In this document: piece after piece, positions 25,588-33,353 of the stretch | Numbering within the stretch: position 1 is the stretch's first letter | Layout of the letters: each line of letters begins with the position of its first letter | NCBI GenBank assembly: GCA_002837415.1 | Contig: PJCV01000003.1 | Coordinates: 62,001 to 126,000 of the forward strand | Direction: 5' to 3' | DNA from: Actinomycetales bacterium SN12 | GTDB taxonomy: Bacteria > Actinomycetota > Actinomycetes > Actinomycetales > Microbacteriaceae | DNA length: 64,000 nucleotides | The notes under the pieces: model-generated | Seen by the model: the letters and a program-made list of their open reading frames with translations, nothing else | What the model was told of the DNA's origin: nothing | Databases searched by the model: none | Position numbers and translations under genes: made by a program

Positions 25588-26255
25588 CGATCGACCGCGA
25601 AGACCTGCTCGGGCTGCCGATCGACGTGGCCCCGCGCCTGCTCGGCGCCGAGCTGCGGACGATCGTCGACGGCGTCGAGACAGCCCTGCGCATCACCGAG
25701 GTCGAGGCGTACCACGGTCGTGGCACGGGCGATGTGCCCGACCCCGGATCGCACGCGCGCATGGGCCCGACAGCGCGCAACGCCACGATGTGGGGCGAAC
25801 CCGGGCACCTGTACGTGTACCTCAGCCATGGCATCCACTCGTGCATCAACGTCGTCTGCGGGCCGGAGGGAAGGGCCGGCGGAGTGCTGCTGCGCGCCGG
25901 CGAGATGGTCGATGGAGTGGATACTGCGGCGCACCGCCGCGGCATCGCGACGCCGCTCTCGCGCATCGCGCTGCGCGACCTCGCCCGCGGGCCGGGGCGG
26001 CTCGGACAGGCGCTCGGTCTGCGTCACGCGCTGCACGACGGCATCGACTTCGTCTCGGGCGAGGAGCAGAACGGCGCGATCGCGCGGCTGACCTGGGGTG
26101 AGCCCGTGGCCGGAGTCTCAGCCGGCCCGCGCGTCGGAGTCGCAGGAACGGCGGGCACGATGGCGTTCCCGTGGCGGTTCTGGATCACCGGCGACCCGAC
26201 CGTGTCGCCCTTCCGCTGGGGGCGTGGCGCTCGCGAGGCGGCCGAGCAGGGCTGA
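25584..26255 (+). CDS. 3-methyladenine DNA glycosylase, MPG/AAG family
   Basis: The 223-residue product is a base-excision repair enzyme that removes alkylated purines and hypoxanthine. The family core is visible: ITEVEAYHGRG (catalytic Glu), DPGSHARMGPTARNATMWGEPGHLYVYLSHGIHSCINVVC, and GVLLRAGE. The length is normal for bacterial AAG-type enzymes. It starts at ATG 25584, overlapping the previous stop. A G-rich intergenic stretch follows before the convergent LacI gene. Confidence 0.93.
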   Translation: MTIDREDLLGLPIDVAPRLLGAELRTIVDGVETALRITEVEAYHGRGTGDVPDPGSHARMGPTARNATMWGEPGHLYVYLSHGIHSCINVVCGPEGRAGGVLLRAGEMVDGVDTAAHRRGIATPLSRIALRDLARGPGRLGQALGLRHALHDGIDFVSGEEQNGAIARLTWGEPVAGVSAGPRVGVAGTAGTMAFPWRFWITGDPTVSPFRWGRGAREAAEQG

Positions 26256-26337
26256 GCCGAGGAAGGGGCGAGACCGGGGCGGGGCGAGGCAGGAGCCGGC
26301 AGGGCTGAGTTGGGCAGGGCGTCCCGTCGTGGGTCCG

Positions 26338-27339
26338 TCAGACGACGGTGCACCCGCAGGACTCGCGCACCCGCAGCTCTGTGGAGAACTCATGGTGGCG
26401 GCGCTGGTCGCCCGCCTTGAGCAGGATGCTCACCGCTGCATGCGCCATCTCCTCCAGCGGCTGCACGGCCGTCGTCAGGCGCGGCCACACGAAATCGGCC
26501 GAGACGGTGCCGTCGAACGACGCGACGGCGATGTCGTGAGGCACCCGCACGCTGTGCTGACCGAAGGCGGCGAGCATGCCGATCGCGATCTGGTCCGATG
26601 CCGCCATCACCGCGCGCGGTCGACGCGGACCCCGCATCAGCTGCATCCCTGCCTCATAGCCGCCCTGATGGGTGAACGGCACGTGCACGAGCGGCCCGAG
26701 CGGCAGCCCGGCAGCGCTCAGTGCATCGCGCCAGCCCCGTTCCCGCTCGTCGTACCGTGCGGCGCTTCCCGCGAACGCGATATCGCGGTAGCCGTGGCCG
26801 ATGAGATGCGCGGTCGCACCGCGGGCTCCGACGGCGAAGTCCACTCCGACACTGTGCAGACCGTCCGTCTCGCCGAATTGACCGATCACCACAGTGGGGA
26901 TGCCCAGGGCCTCGACCAGTGACTGCTCGCGCGCGGTCAGCACGTCGGCGATGATCAGACCGCCGATCTGGCGCGAGACGAGATCGCGGATCTGCTCGGA
27001 GGTCGACACCTGCTCGCGGTCGGAGTTCACGATCAGCAGCGAGCGGCCGTTGTCGGCACTGGCCTGATCGAGGGCATGGCAGAGCTCGGCGAAGAACGGG
27101 CTGCGATTGTCATGCACGAGCAGGCCGAACATGTCGGCGGAGCCCATCGACAGCGCGCGTGCCGCCGCGTTCGGACGGTAGCCGAGCACGCGCACCGCGT
27201 CGAGCACTCGTTCCCGGGTGAGCGGCGCGACCGCCTTCGGCCCGTCGTTGAGCACGTAGCTGACGACGGCGGTGCTGACCCCGGCGTAGCGGGCGACGTC
27301 GGCCCGGGTCACAGACCGCGGTCGGCGGTCAGCGTGCAT
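26338..27339 (-). CDS. LacI-family transcriptional regulator
   Basis: The 333-residue product has an N-terminal HTH (residues 9-32, VTRADVARYAGVSTAVVSYVLN), the hinge helix NAAARALS, and a periplasmic-binding-protein-like effector domain (MFGLLVHDNRSPFFAEL, then ASDQIAIGML and DIAVASFDGT). The sequence begins 11 nt inside the oxidoreductase gene's end, so the two form one operon on the minus strand. It probably responds to a sugar or polyol handled by the oxidoreductase. A C-terminal CGC near the end (ESCGCTVV) is typical of one LacI subgroup. Confidence 0.9.
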   Translation of the reverse strand: MHADRRPRSVTRADVARYAGVSTAVVSYVLNDGPKAVAPLTRERVLDAVRVLGYRPNAAARALSMGSADMFGLLVHDNRSPFFAELCHALDQASADNGRSLLIVNSDREQVSTSEQIRDLVSRQIGGLIIADVLTAREQSLVEALGIPTVVIGQFGETDGLHSVGVDFAVGARGATAHLIGHGYRDIAFAGSAARYDERERGWRDALSAAGLPLGPLVHVPFTHQGGYEAGMQLMRGPRRPRAVMAASDQIAIGMLAAFGQHSVRVPHDIAVASFDGTVSADFVWPRLTTAVQPLEEMAHAAVSILLKAGDQRRHHEFSTELRVRESCGCTVV

Positions 27340-28537
27340 GCGGTTGTCCCATATCGGGAATCATAAGCCGCTCGCCGCCTCGACGCGCGGACTCGTGCGC
27401 CATCACGCCGGGAAGCGTGAACCTCGCCGCCTGCCAGGCGTTCACCGGCGGCAGGGTCTGATCCGTCACCGCGCGCACGAAGTCGTCCACGAGGAAGTGG
27501 TGGCTGCCCTCGTGCCCGTTCCGCAGCTTCTGCAGCTCAGCCGGGATGCGCGCGCGCTCCTGCTCATGGATCGCCGCGTACCCCGAGATGAAGGCGTCGC
27601 GCAGCGCCGGTGCGACCGCCGACAGGGCGGGGTCGTCGGCGGATGCCGAGGGATCGGTGTCGATGAGGTGCGAGATGTCCTCGACACCCTGACGGGTCTG
27701 CCACACGGTGGTGCGGGCGAGCTGCTCGAACGAGCCCTCGGTGCCGAACCAGCGGAAGCGCGATTCGCGCAGGTGCGTCGGGTAGCCCACGCGGCGGAAC
27801 TCGTTGATGCGCATCGAACCGCCGCCGGCCACCTCGAACAAGGCCGTGGCGTTCGAGAAGTCGTTGTCGAACTGGCTGACTCCCCGCTCGAACACCCCGT
27901 CTCCTCGCTGGTCGGTCACGCCGATCGCCGACACCGCGACGGCGTGCGTCGGCCATGCGCCCAGGACGCCGCCGATCGAGTGCGTGGGATACAGCAGCGG
28001 TGGATAGCTGGCGGTGCTCTTCCAGCCCGCACCGCCGGAGTACTGGTAGGCCTCGTAGAAGCCGAGGTCCATGTCGTGGATGTAGTCGCCCTCGCCGTAG
28101 AACAGCCGGCCGAACTCGCCGGACGCGAGCTTCTGCCTGGCGTAGACCGTGGCCGGGTTGTAGAAGCTCGTCTCGCCCATCATGTAGGTGAGGCCGGTCT
28201 CGCGGACGGCATCGATGATCGCACCGATCTCGTCGACGGTGATCGCCATGGGCACCGCGGAGTAGACATGCTTGCCGGCGCGCAGCGCCTCGACGACGAG
28301 CGGGCCGTGCATCCAGCGCTGGGTGAAGATCGCGATCGAGTCGACAGCCGGCGACGCGATCATCTCGTCGAAGCTGTCGAAGGTGCCGGCGAGGCCGGCG
28401 GATGCCACGAGCTCAGCCGCACGAGACGGCACGACGTCCGTGACATGGACGGCCGAGATCCCGGGATGGTGGTGGAAGAGGGTGGCGAACTGACCCGCGA
28501 ACTGGCCCGCGCCGACGAGCCCCATGCTGAACGCCAT
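27329..28537 (-). CDS. Gfo/Idh/MocA-family oxidoreductase
   Basis: The 402-residue product begins with a Rossmann dinucleotide motif (GLVGAGQFAGQFA) and has the family core AIFTQRWMHGPLVVEALRAGKHVYSAVPMAI. In most members this reads EKPxA, so the usual catalytic Lys of EKP is replaced (SAVP here). The C-terminal domain includes YIHDMDLGFYEAYQ. Members oxidise inositols, sugars or their derivatives with NAD(P). ATG 28537 is preferred; TTG 28564 is possible. With the missing EKP lysine, a lyase or isomerase role, or another substrate class, should be considered. Confidence 0.82.
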   Translation of the reverse strand: MAFSMGLVGAGQFAGQFATLFHHHPGISAVHVTDVVPSRAAELVASAGLAGTFDSFDEMIASPAVDSIAIFTQRWMHGPLVVEALRAGKHVYSAVPMAITVDEIGAIIDAVRETGLTYMMGETSFYNPATVYARQKLASGEFGRLFYGEGDYIHDMDLGFYEAYQYSGGAGWKSTASYPPLLYPTHSIGGVLGAWPTHAVAVSAIGVTDQRGDGVFERGVSQFDNDFSNATALFEVAGGGSMRINEFRRVGYPTHLRESRFRWFGTEGSFEQLARTTVWQTRQGVEDISHLIDTDPSASADDPALSAVAPALRDAFISGYAAIHEQERARIPAELQKLRNGHEGSHHFLVDDFVRAVTDQTLPPVNAWQAARFTLPGVMAHESARRGGERLMIPDMGQPHAR

Positions 28538-28588
28538 ATGCCGCAGTCTTCCATCGGTCGTCAACGGGTGTCAACAAAGGGAGGGGGC

Positions 28589-28633
28589 CTCGGAACCGTG
28601 CCCCTCAGTACGGCTCCGAGACCCCACGGTTCC
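28589..28633. terminator. Overlapping inverted repeats, terminator- or attenuator-like
   Basis: GGAACCGTG (28592-28600) pairs with CACGGTTCC (28625-28633). CTCGGA (28589-28594) pairs with TCCGAG (28615-28620). The two helices share bases, so only one can form at a time. It lies ahead of the oxidoreductase gene on the minus strand. Confidence 0.45.
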
Positions 28634-28743
28634 CCAGTGATCTACGCGGGTAGAGTATCACGATTCCCGCACTTCTGCACTGATTTGTTCGTCCTGGCTC
28701 GCGGGTGCCGCGGTTGCAGTGTTCGCGCCGTGCTAAACTGACT

Positions 28744-28880
28744 CCTTGTCTGTGCACACTCCTGTGCGCAGTTCGTATCCCACACCTCTCTTGCGGCCTT
28801 GTGCTGTGCCTGCGGGTGGGATGCAGACAAGGGATCTTGGGTGAGGCCGTCCGGTCTCACGGTAATGAAGGAGTCACAAC
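28744..28880 (+). promoter_or_regulatory. Structured 5' leader of rpmB-rpmG-rpsN
   Basis: CCTTGTCTG (28744-28752) pairs with CAGACAAGG (28824-28832), and ATCCCAC (28777-28783) pairs with GTGGGAT (28816-28822) directly inside it. A small hairpin GCACA/TGTGC sits at 28754-28767. A second hairpin, GTGAGGCC with GGTCTCAC (28841-28860), lies 21 nt before the start codon at 28881, and the ribosome site GAAGGAG (28867-28873) follows it. The TAAACT at 28734 would start transcription near 28745. The compact multi-branched shape suggests an autoregulatory ribosomal-protein leader. Confidence 0.6.
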
Positions 28881-29117
28881 ATGGCAGCAGTGTGCCAGGT
28901 GACCGGAGCTGTTCCCGGCTTCGGTCACAACATCTCGCACTCGCACCGCCGGACGAAGCGTCGCTTCGACCCGAACGTGCAGAAGAAGACCTACTACGTG
29001 CCGTCGCTCGGTCGTAAGGTCACCCTGAACGTGTCCGCCAAGGGCATCAAGGTGATCGACGCTCGCGGTATCGAGAAGGTCGTCGCGGACCTCAAGGCGA
29101 AGGGTGTGAAGCTCTAA
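28881..29117 (+). CDS. rpmB: 50S ribosomal protein L28, zinc-free type
   Basis: The 78-residue product matches L28 ([33 protein letters not shown], then [23 protein letters not shown] [16 protein letters not shown]). It has a single Cys and lacks the CxxC pairs of zinc-binding L28, so it is the C-minus form. It heads a three-gene operon with L33 and S14, an arrangement that many actinobacteria use as a zinc-sparing set, although no Zur box is visible here. Confidence 0.97.
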   Translation: MAAVCQVTGAVPGFGHNISHSHRRTKRRFDPNVQKKTYYVPSLGRKVTLNVSAKGIKVIDARGIEKVVADLKAKGVKL

Positions 29118-29287
29118 TGGCCAAGAAGGCTCAGGACATCCGTCCGATCATCAAGCTGCGCTCGACGGCGGGCACCGGTTACACCTACGTGACCAAGAAG
29201 AACCGCCGCAACACCCCGGACCGCCTCGTGCTGAAGAAGTACGACCCGGTCGTTCGCAAGCACGTCGAATTCCGCGAGGAGCGTTAA
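29117..29287 (+). CDS. rpmG: 50S ribosomal protein L33, zinc-free type
   Basis: The 56-residue product begins [36 protein letters not shown] and ends [10 protein letters not shown]. It has no Cys, so it is the C-minus paralogue. It starts at ATG 29117, which shares its A with the TAA stop of rpmB. It is too short for many gene finders. Confidence 0.97.
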   Translation: MAKKAQDIRPIIKLRSTAGTGYTYVTKKNRRNTPDRLVLKKYDPVVRKHVEFREER

Positions 29288-29289
29288 TC

Positions 29290-29595
29290 ATGGCGAAGAA
29301 GAGCAAGATCGCTCGCAACGAGCAGCGCAAGGTCATCGTCGAGCGCTACGCCGAGCGTCGCGCCGAGCTGAAGAAGACCCTGGTCGACCCGACCGCCACC
29401 GACGAGGCTCGCGAGGCCGCTCGCGTCGGCCTGCAGAAGCTGCCGCGCAACGCGTCGCCGATCCGCGTGCGCTCGCGTGACGCCATCGACGGCCGCCCCC
29501 GTGGCGTGCTCACGAAGTTCGGCATCTCGCGTGTCCGCTTCCGTGACATGGCCCACCGTGGCGAGCTGCCCGGCATCACCAAGTCGAGCTGGTAA
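29290..29595 (+). CDS. rpsN: 30S ribosomal protein S14, long zinc-free type
   Basis: The 101-residue product is the long S14 without the CxxC-X12-CxxC zinc ribbon ([49 protein letters not shown]). Short zinc-ribbon S14 normally lies in the spc ribosomal operon, so this may be a paralogue or the only S14 of the genome. It is 2 nt from rpmG and followed by a strong terminator. Confidence 0.97.
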   Translation: MAKKSKIARNEQRKVIVERYAERRAELKKTLVDPTATDEAREAARVGLQKLPRNASPIRVRSRDAIDGRPRGVLTKFGISRVRFRDMAHRGELPGITKSSW

Positions 29596-29598
29596 GCA

Positions 29599-29618
29599 TC
29601 CCTGAGCTCGTCGAAGGG
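29599..29618. repeat. Interspersed repeat A after rpsN
   Basis: CCCTGAGCTCGTCGAAGGG is the reverse orientation of repeat A with one changed base. It lies between rpsN and its terminator. Confidence 0.65.
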
Positions 29619-29623
29619 TTGTG

Positions 29624-29655
29624 AGGGGCGAGGATCTTCGGATCCTCGCCCCTTT
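29624..29655 (+). terminator. Rho-independent terminator of the rpmB-rpmG-rpsN operon
   Basis: The stem AGGGGCGAGGATC pairs perfectly with GATCCTCGCCCCT around the tetraloop TTCG and is followed by a short T-run (TTTC). Confidence 0.92.
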
Positions 29656-29701
29656 CGCATCCCCGCTCCCTGGCTTCGCTCTCGCCGCGCGCACCTGCTC
29701 A

Positions 29702-29768
29702 GGAGGAGAACGCACGTACAGGAGGAGGATCCTCGGGGAGTTCTCCTCCCCAGCCTGCGATCTCCTCC
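29702..29768. repeat. Inverted pair of GGAGGAGA-N10-RGGAGGAG motifs, upstream of the nuclease gene
   Basis: The plus-strand copy is at 29702-29727 (GGAGGAGA, 10 nt, AGGAGGAG). The minus-strand copy is at 29768-29743 (GGAGGAGA, 10 nt, GGGAGGAG). They face each other around GATCCTCG. The blocks repeat every 19 bp, about two helical turns, which fits binding by a dimeric protein. Confidence 0.75.
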
Positions 29769-29866
29769 GATGGTGTCGTCCTGCACCACCGCGAGGTCCT
29801 TCTACTGATCCACAGAGAGCGTGATCTCGTGAGTGACGGACGTCTCGGGCGAGGCAGGCTCGAGCG

Positions 29867-30691
29867 ATGGAGATCCTTCAGGCGCTGCAGCAGTCGGATG
29901 GCGTCGCCCAGATCGAGACGCTGCGGCGCCTCGGCGTGACGACCCATCAGCTCAGGAAGGCCCGAGAGAGCGGGTTGATCCTCTCGGTCAGACGCGGGTG
30001 GGTTGCGCTGCGCAACGCTGATCGGATGCTTGTGGCCGCGGCCCGACGGGGTGTGGTCCTCAGCTGCATCACACTGGCGGCACGACGCGGGCTCTGGGTG
30101 CTCGACGCCTCCGAACCACACGTCGCCGCGCCGCCCCACGCCGGACACGTCTCCGTCTCGAGGGGCGTGATCCACTGGAGCACACCGCTGTTTCCGCGGC
30201 ATCCGGATTCGTGCGAGGACTCTCTTGAGAACGCCTTGGTTCTCGCGGCGCGCTGTCAGCCCTTCGAATCGGCGCTTGCGCTGTGGGAGTCGGCTCTCAA
30301 GAAATCGCTCATCGATCCGGTCGTGCTCGGGCGCGCCCCTCTGCCGCCGCATGCGAGGGAGATGCTTCAGCAGGCCACTCCTTTCGCAGACGCGGGCACG
30401 GAGAGCATCTTCCGCACCAGGTTGCGCTGGCTCCGCCTGCCCATCACCCCGCAGGTCTGGCTGCTGGGTCATCGCGTCGACTTCCTGATCGGCGAGCGAC
30501 TGGTCGTGCAGATCGACGGCGGGCATCACGTCGACGAGCAGCGGTCTCAGGACATCGCTCACGACGCGCTGCTCAAGCTGCACGGGTACCACGTCATCAG
30601 GATCAGCTACACGCAGTTGATGGAGCAGTGGCACGAGGTGCACGCCCTCATCATCGCTGCGATCGCGCAGCGACTGCACCTCGCCGCCTGA
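29867..30691 (+). CDS. AbiEi/DUF559 protein, Vsr-like nuclease fold, solitary
   Basis: The 274-residue product has an N-terminal AbiEi-type winged helix (4-60, VAQIETLRRLGVTTHQLRKARESGLI) and a C-terminal DUF559/Vsr-like PD-(D/E)XK domain (VDFLIGERLVVQIDGGHHVDEQRSQDIAHDALLKLHGYHVIRIS pattern). The likely metal ligands are the Asp in VDFLI and the Asp in QIDGGHH. No methylase or toxin partner is adjacent. ATG 29867 is preceded by GGCTCGAGCG, a weak ribosome site. Paired GGAGGAG motifs lie on both sides. It may be a selfish or defence nuclease; the target is unknown. Confidence 0.8.
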   Translation: MEILQALQQSDGVAQIETLRRLGVTTHQLRKARESGLILSVRRGWVALRNADRMLVAAARRGVVLSCITLAARRGLWVLDASEPHVAAPPHAGHVSVSRGVIHWSTPLFPRHPDSCEDSLENALVLAARCQPFESALALWESALKKSLIDPVVLGRAPLPPHAREMLQQATPFADAGTESIFRTRLRWLRLPITPQVWLLGHRVDFLIGERLVVQIDGGHHVDEQRSQDIAHDALLKLHGYHVIRISYTQLMEQWHEVHALIIAAIAQRLHLAA

Positions 30692-30707
30692 ACTCACCGC
30701 ATGTTGG

Positions 30708-30733
30708 GGAGGAGAGCTCACGGATGGGAGGAG
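30708..30733. repeat. GGAGGAGA-N10-GGGAGGAG motif downstream of the nuclease gene
   Basis: GGAGGAGA, 10 nt (GCTCACGGAT), then GGGAGGAG is the same architecture as both copies upstream; 22 of the first 27 bases match the 29702 copy. A weaker reverse partner (TCCTCCC) follows near 30770. Confidence 0.75.
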
Positions 30734-30986
30734 GTCCTACTCAACTCTGCCCGCCCTATCGTGCGAAGTCCTCCCGACCGCGCCCTGCGCGCAGGGCATC
30801 CGCACCACCCGAATCTGGGACTGAAGTGACCAAAGTGACCGAACTCGCCGGGTAATCCGGCCAAAACCCGCGAAATGACGCGGAATCACACGCTCCGGTT
30901 GGTACATTCAAGGCGGTCGAACGACCGACGGGGGTCTCCCTCGAAATCAACACGATGCGACGGACCTTCGTCGCTGGAGGAGTGAC

Positions 30987-31274
30987 ATGGCTGACAAGTC
31001 CATCACCAAGACCGAGCTCGTCGCGAGCATGGCTTCCGCCACCGGCGAGAGCCAGGCCACCGTCTCGCGCGTGCTCGACTCGCTGTTCACCACCGTCTCG
31101 GACGCCGTTGCCAAGGGCAGCAAGGTCTCGATCCCGGGCTGGATCGCGTTCGAGCAGGTCGACACCGCCGCTCGCACCGGCCGCAACCCGCAGACCGGCG
31201 CCGAGATCAAGATCCCGGCCGGCAAGCGCGTCAAGGTCACCGCTGGCTCCAAGCTGAAGGCAGCCGTCAAGTAA
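30987..31274 (+). CDS. HU-family DNA-binding protein
   Basis: The 95-residue product is a histone-like nucleoid protein. It has the HU pattern: TKTELVASMASATGESQATVSRVLDSLFTTV, the beta-arm region GWIAFEQVDTAARTGRNPQTGAEIKIPAGKRVKVTAGSKLK. It binds DNA as a dimer without sequence preference. A TACATT -10-like element at 30903-30908 and a long leader precede it. The ribosome site is GGAGGAGTGAC. It is followed by a terminator. Confidence 0.95.
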   Translation: MADKSITKTELVASMASATGESQATVSRVLDSLFTTVSDAVAKGSKVSIPGWIAFEQVDTAARTGRNPQTGAEIKIPAGKRVKVTAGSKLKAAVK

Positions 31275-31287
31275 GACCGCTCGCCAT

Positions 31288-31323
31288 GAGTGAAGGCCGT
31301 CCCTCCGGGGGCGGCCTTCACTC
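31288..31323 (+). terminator. Terminator of the HU gene
   Basis: GAGTGAAGGCCG pairs perfectly with CGGCCTTCACTC around a 12-nt loop. There is no long T-run, but the 12-bp stem directly after the stop is a clear terminator shape. Confidence 0.8.
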
Positions 31324-31333
31324 GTATCGGCCG

Positions 31334-31339
31334 TAGGCT
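31334..31339 (+). promoter_or_regulatory. Leaderless -10 element TAGGCT
   Basis: TAGGCT is followed by exactly 6 nt and the GTG start of the copper protein gene. Confidence 0.6.
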
Positions 31340-31345
31340 GGAAGG

Positions 31346-33349
31346 GTGAATCCGTACCGTCTCGCTGGCCTGGCGATCCTCGTCATCAGCGGGGCCGCGG
31401 GCCTCATCGCGGCTCTGGTCGTCGGCGGCGGCGCGGTGCCTCCGAAGCTGCTCGATCCCGGCCCCATCGTCATGTGGGGGCTGCCGGCCGCGAAGCTCAT
31501 CGCCAACCTCGGCGCCGCCGCGATGCTCGGCTCGCTCGTGCTGGCGCTCTTCGGCCTGCGCAGCGAGACCCGGCCTTTCGACCTCGCGATCGACACGGCA
31601 TCCGTCGGCGCCGCCATCTTCACCATCGGCTCGGGAGTCACCGCCTTCCTCACGTTCATGGCGGCCTTCAACCCGAAGCTCACCGCAGACCGCGGCTTCG
31701 GCGAGCAGTTCGGCCGCTACCTGCTCGAGCTGCCCCTCGGCCAGGCCTGGCTGATCACCACCGTGATGGGTGCCGTGGTCACGCTGCTGCTGTTCGGCTG
31801 GCGCAGCTGGACCGGCATCATGCTCACCGCAGTGCTCGCCGCAGCATCCTTCCTGCCGATGGCCACCCAGGGCCACTCCGGAGACGTCGCCGGCCACACG
31901 GTCGCGGTCAACGCGATCCTGCTGCACACGATCGGCGCCGCAGTGTGGGTGGGCGGCGTGATGCTGCTCGTCATCCTCCGTCACGTCGGCACCCGACCGA
32001 CACGGCAGGCGCAGGCGAAGAAGGCGGATGCCGGGATCGACCTCCCCGTGCTCGTCGCACGCTACTCGTCGCTGGCGCTGGCCGCGTTCGCCGTCGTGGC
32101 GTTCTCGGGCATCGCGCGCACCGTCGTGGCTCTGGGGGAGTGGAGCGAGCTGCTCTCTCCGTACGGCCTGATCGTCATCTCCAAGGCGGTCGCGCTGGTC
32201 GGCCTCGGCCTGTTCGGCGCCTGGTACCGCCGACGGCTCATCCCGCGCCTCGGCGGCGACCGCGAGAAGCGCGCCTTCTGGTCCCTGATCCTCGGCGAGC
32301 TCGCCCTGATGGGCCTCGCCTCGGGTGCCGCCGCCGCGCTCGCCCGCACCCCTCCGCCGCTCGGCGAGCAGGCACCGGCCGTGCAGACGCCCGCGGAGCG
32401 CCTCACCCGGGAGCCGCTGCCACCCGAGCTGACGCTGGACCGCTGGTTCACGTCGTTCGACATCGACGTGCTGTGGATCGCAGCCGTCGGCTTCGGGGTC
32501 TTCCTCTACGTCGTGGGGATCGTCCGGCTGCGCCGCCGCGGGGATGCCTGGCCGGTGCATCGCACGATCTTCTGGATGCTCGGCCTGGCGCTGCTGCTGT
32601 GGGTCACAAGCGGTCCGATCAACGCGTACCAGGACTACCTGTTCAGCGTGCACATGGCAGGGCACATGCTGCTCAGCATGGCGATCCCCGTGCTGCTCGT
32701 CGCAGGCGCTCCGATCACGCTGGCGCTGCGCAGCATCCACAAGCGCGACGACGGCACCCGCGGCGGACGCGAATGGATCCTGTGGGCGGTGCACTCGCCG
32801 TACTCGCGGTTCATCACGCATCCGTTCGTCGCCGCCGGCATCTTCGCCGTGTCGCTGTGGGCGTTCTACTTCACGGATCTCGTGCGCTGGGCGATGTACG
32901 ACCACCTGGGTCACGAGTGGATGATCATCCACTTCCTCATCTCGGGCTACCTGTTCGCGATGACGCTGATCGGCGTCGATCCGATCCCGTACCGGCTGCC
33001 GTACGCGGGCCGGCTCATCACCCTCATCGCGGTGATGGCCACGCACGCGTTCTTCGGCATGGCGATCATGATGCAGGAGGGCCTGTTCGTCGCCGACTGG
33101 TTCGGTGCGATGGGCCGCACCTGGGGCCCGACGCCGATGGAGGATCAGTACATCGGCGGCGGCATCGCGTGGTCGGTGGGCGAGATCCCGACGCTGATCC
33201 TGGCGATCACGGTCGCGATCCAGTGGTCGAGATCGGATGCCAGGCTGCAGCGTCGCCGTGATCGGCATGCCGACCGCACCGGGGATGCCGAGCTCGAGGA
33301 GTACAACGCCCGGCTCGCGCGCATGGCGGAGCGCGACAGCGTGCGCTGA
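31346..33349 (+). CDS. CopD-CtaG fusion, copper uptake and cytochrome oxidase assembly
   Basis: The 667-residue product is a fusion of two membrane modules. Residues about 5-320 are CopD-like (GHSGDVAGHTVAVNAILLHTIGAAVWVGGVMLLVILR). From about 370 on is a caa3_CtaG module (HMAGHMLLSMAIPVLLVAGAPITLALR, HFLISGYLFAMTLIGVDPIPYRLPY). The fusion is common in actinobacteria and is thought to bring copper to cytochrome c oxidase assembly. CopC is encoded about 5.5 kb downstream. The start is GTG, leaderless. It converges with the next gene, 4 nt apart. Confidence 0.9.
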   Translation: MNPYRLAGLAILVISGAAGLIAALVVGGGAVPPKLLDPGPIVMWGLPAAKLIANLGAAAMLGSLVLALFGLRSETRPFDLAIDTASVGAAIFTIGSGVTAFLTFMAAFNPKLTADRGFGEQFGRYLLELPLGQAWLITTVMGAVVTLLLFGWRSWTGIMLTAVLAAASFLPMATQGHSGDVAGHTVAVNAILLHTIGAAVWVGGVMLLVILRHVGTRPTRQAQAKKADAGIDLPVLVARYSSLALAAFAVVAFSGIARTVVALGEWSELLSPYGLIVISKAVALVGLGLFGAWYRRRLIPRLGGDREKRAFWSLILGELALMGLASGAAAALARTPPPLGEQAPAVQTPAERLTREPLPPELTLDRWFTSFDIDVLWIAAVGFGVFLYVVGIVRLRRRGDAWPVHRTIFWMLGLALLLWVTSGPINAYQDYLFSVHMAGHMLLSMAIPVLLVAGAPITLALRSIHKRDDGTRGGREWILWAVHSPYSRFITHPFVAAGIFAVSLWAFYFTDLVRWAMYDHLGHEWMIIHFLISGYLFAMTLIGVDPIPYRLPYAGRLITLIAVMATHAFFGMAIMMQEGLFVADWFGAMGRTWGPTPMEDQYIGGGIAWSVGEIPTLILAITVAIQWSRSDARLQRRRDRHADRTGDAELEEYNARLARMAERDSVR

Positions 33350-33353
33350 GCGG

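Larger units (their letters stand above)
28538..28880. other. 343-nt region between divergent operons
   Basis: No gene is seen here. From left to right it holds two GTCAAC direct repeats near 28561-28575, overlapping inverted repeats at 28589-28633, a -10-like TAAACT at 28734-28739, and the structured rpmB leader to 28880. Confidence 0.7.

Noticed and set aside
28600..28740. Zur box upstream of rpmB
   Set aside because: No palindrome of the TGAnAAtnnTTnTCA type could be found by eye.
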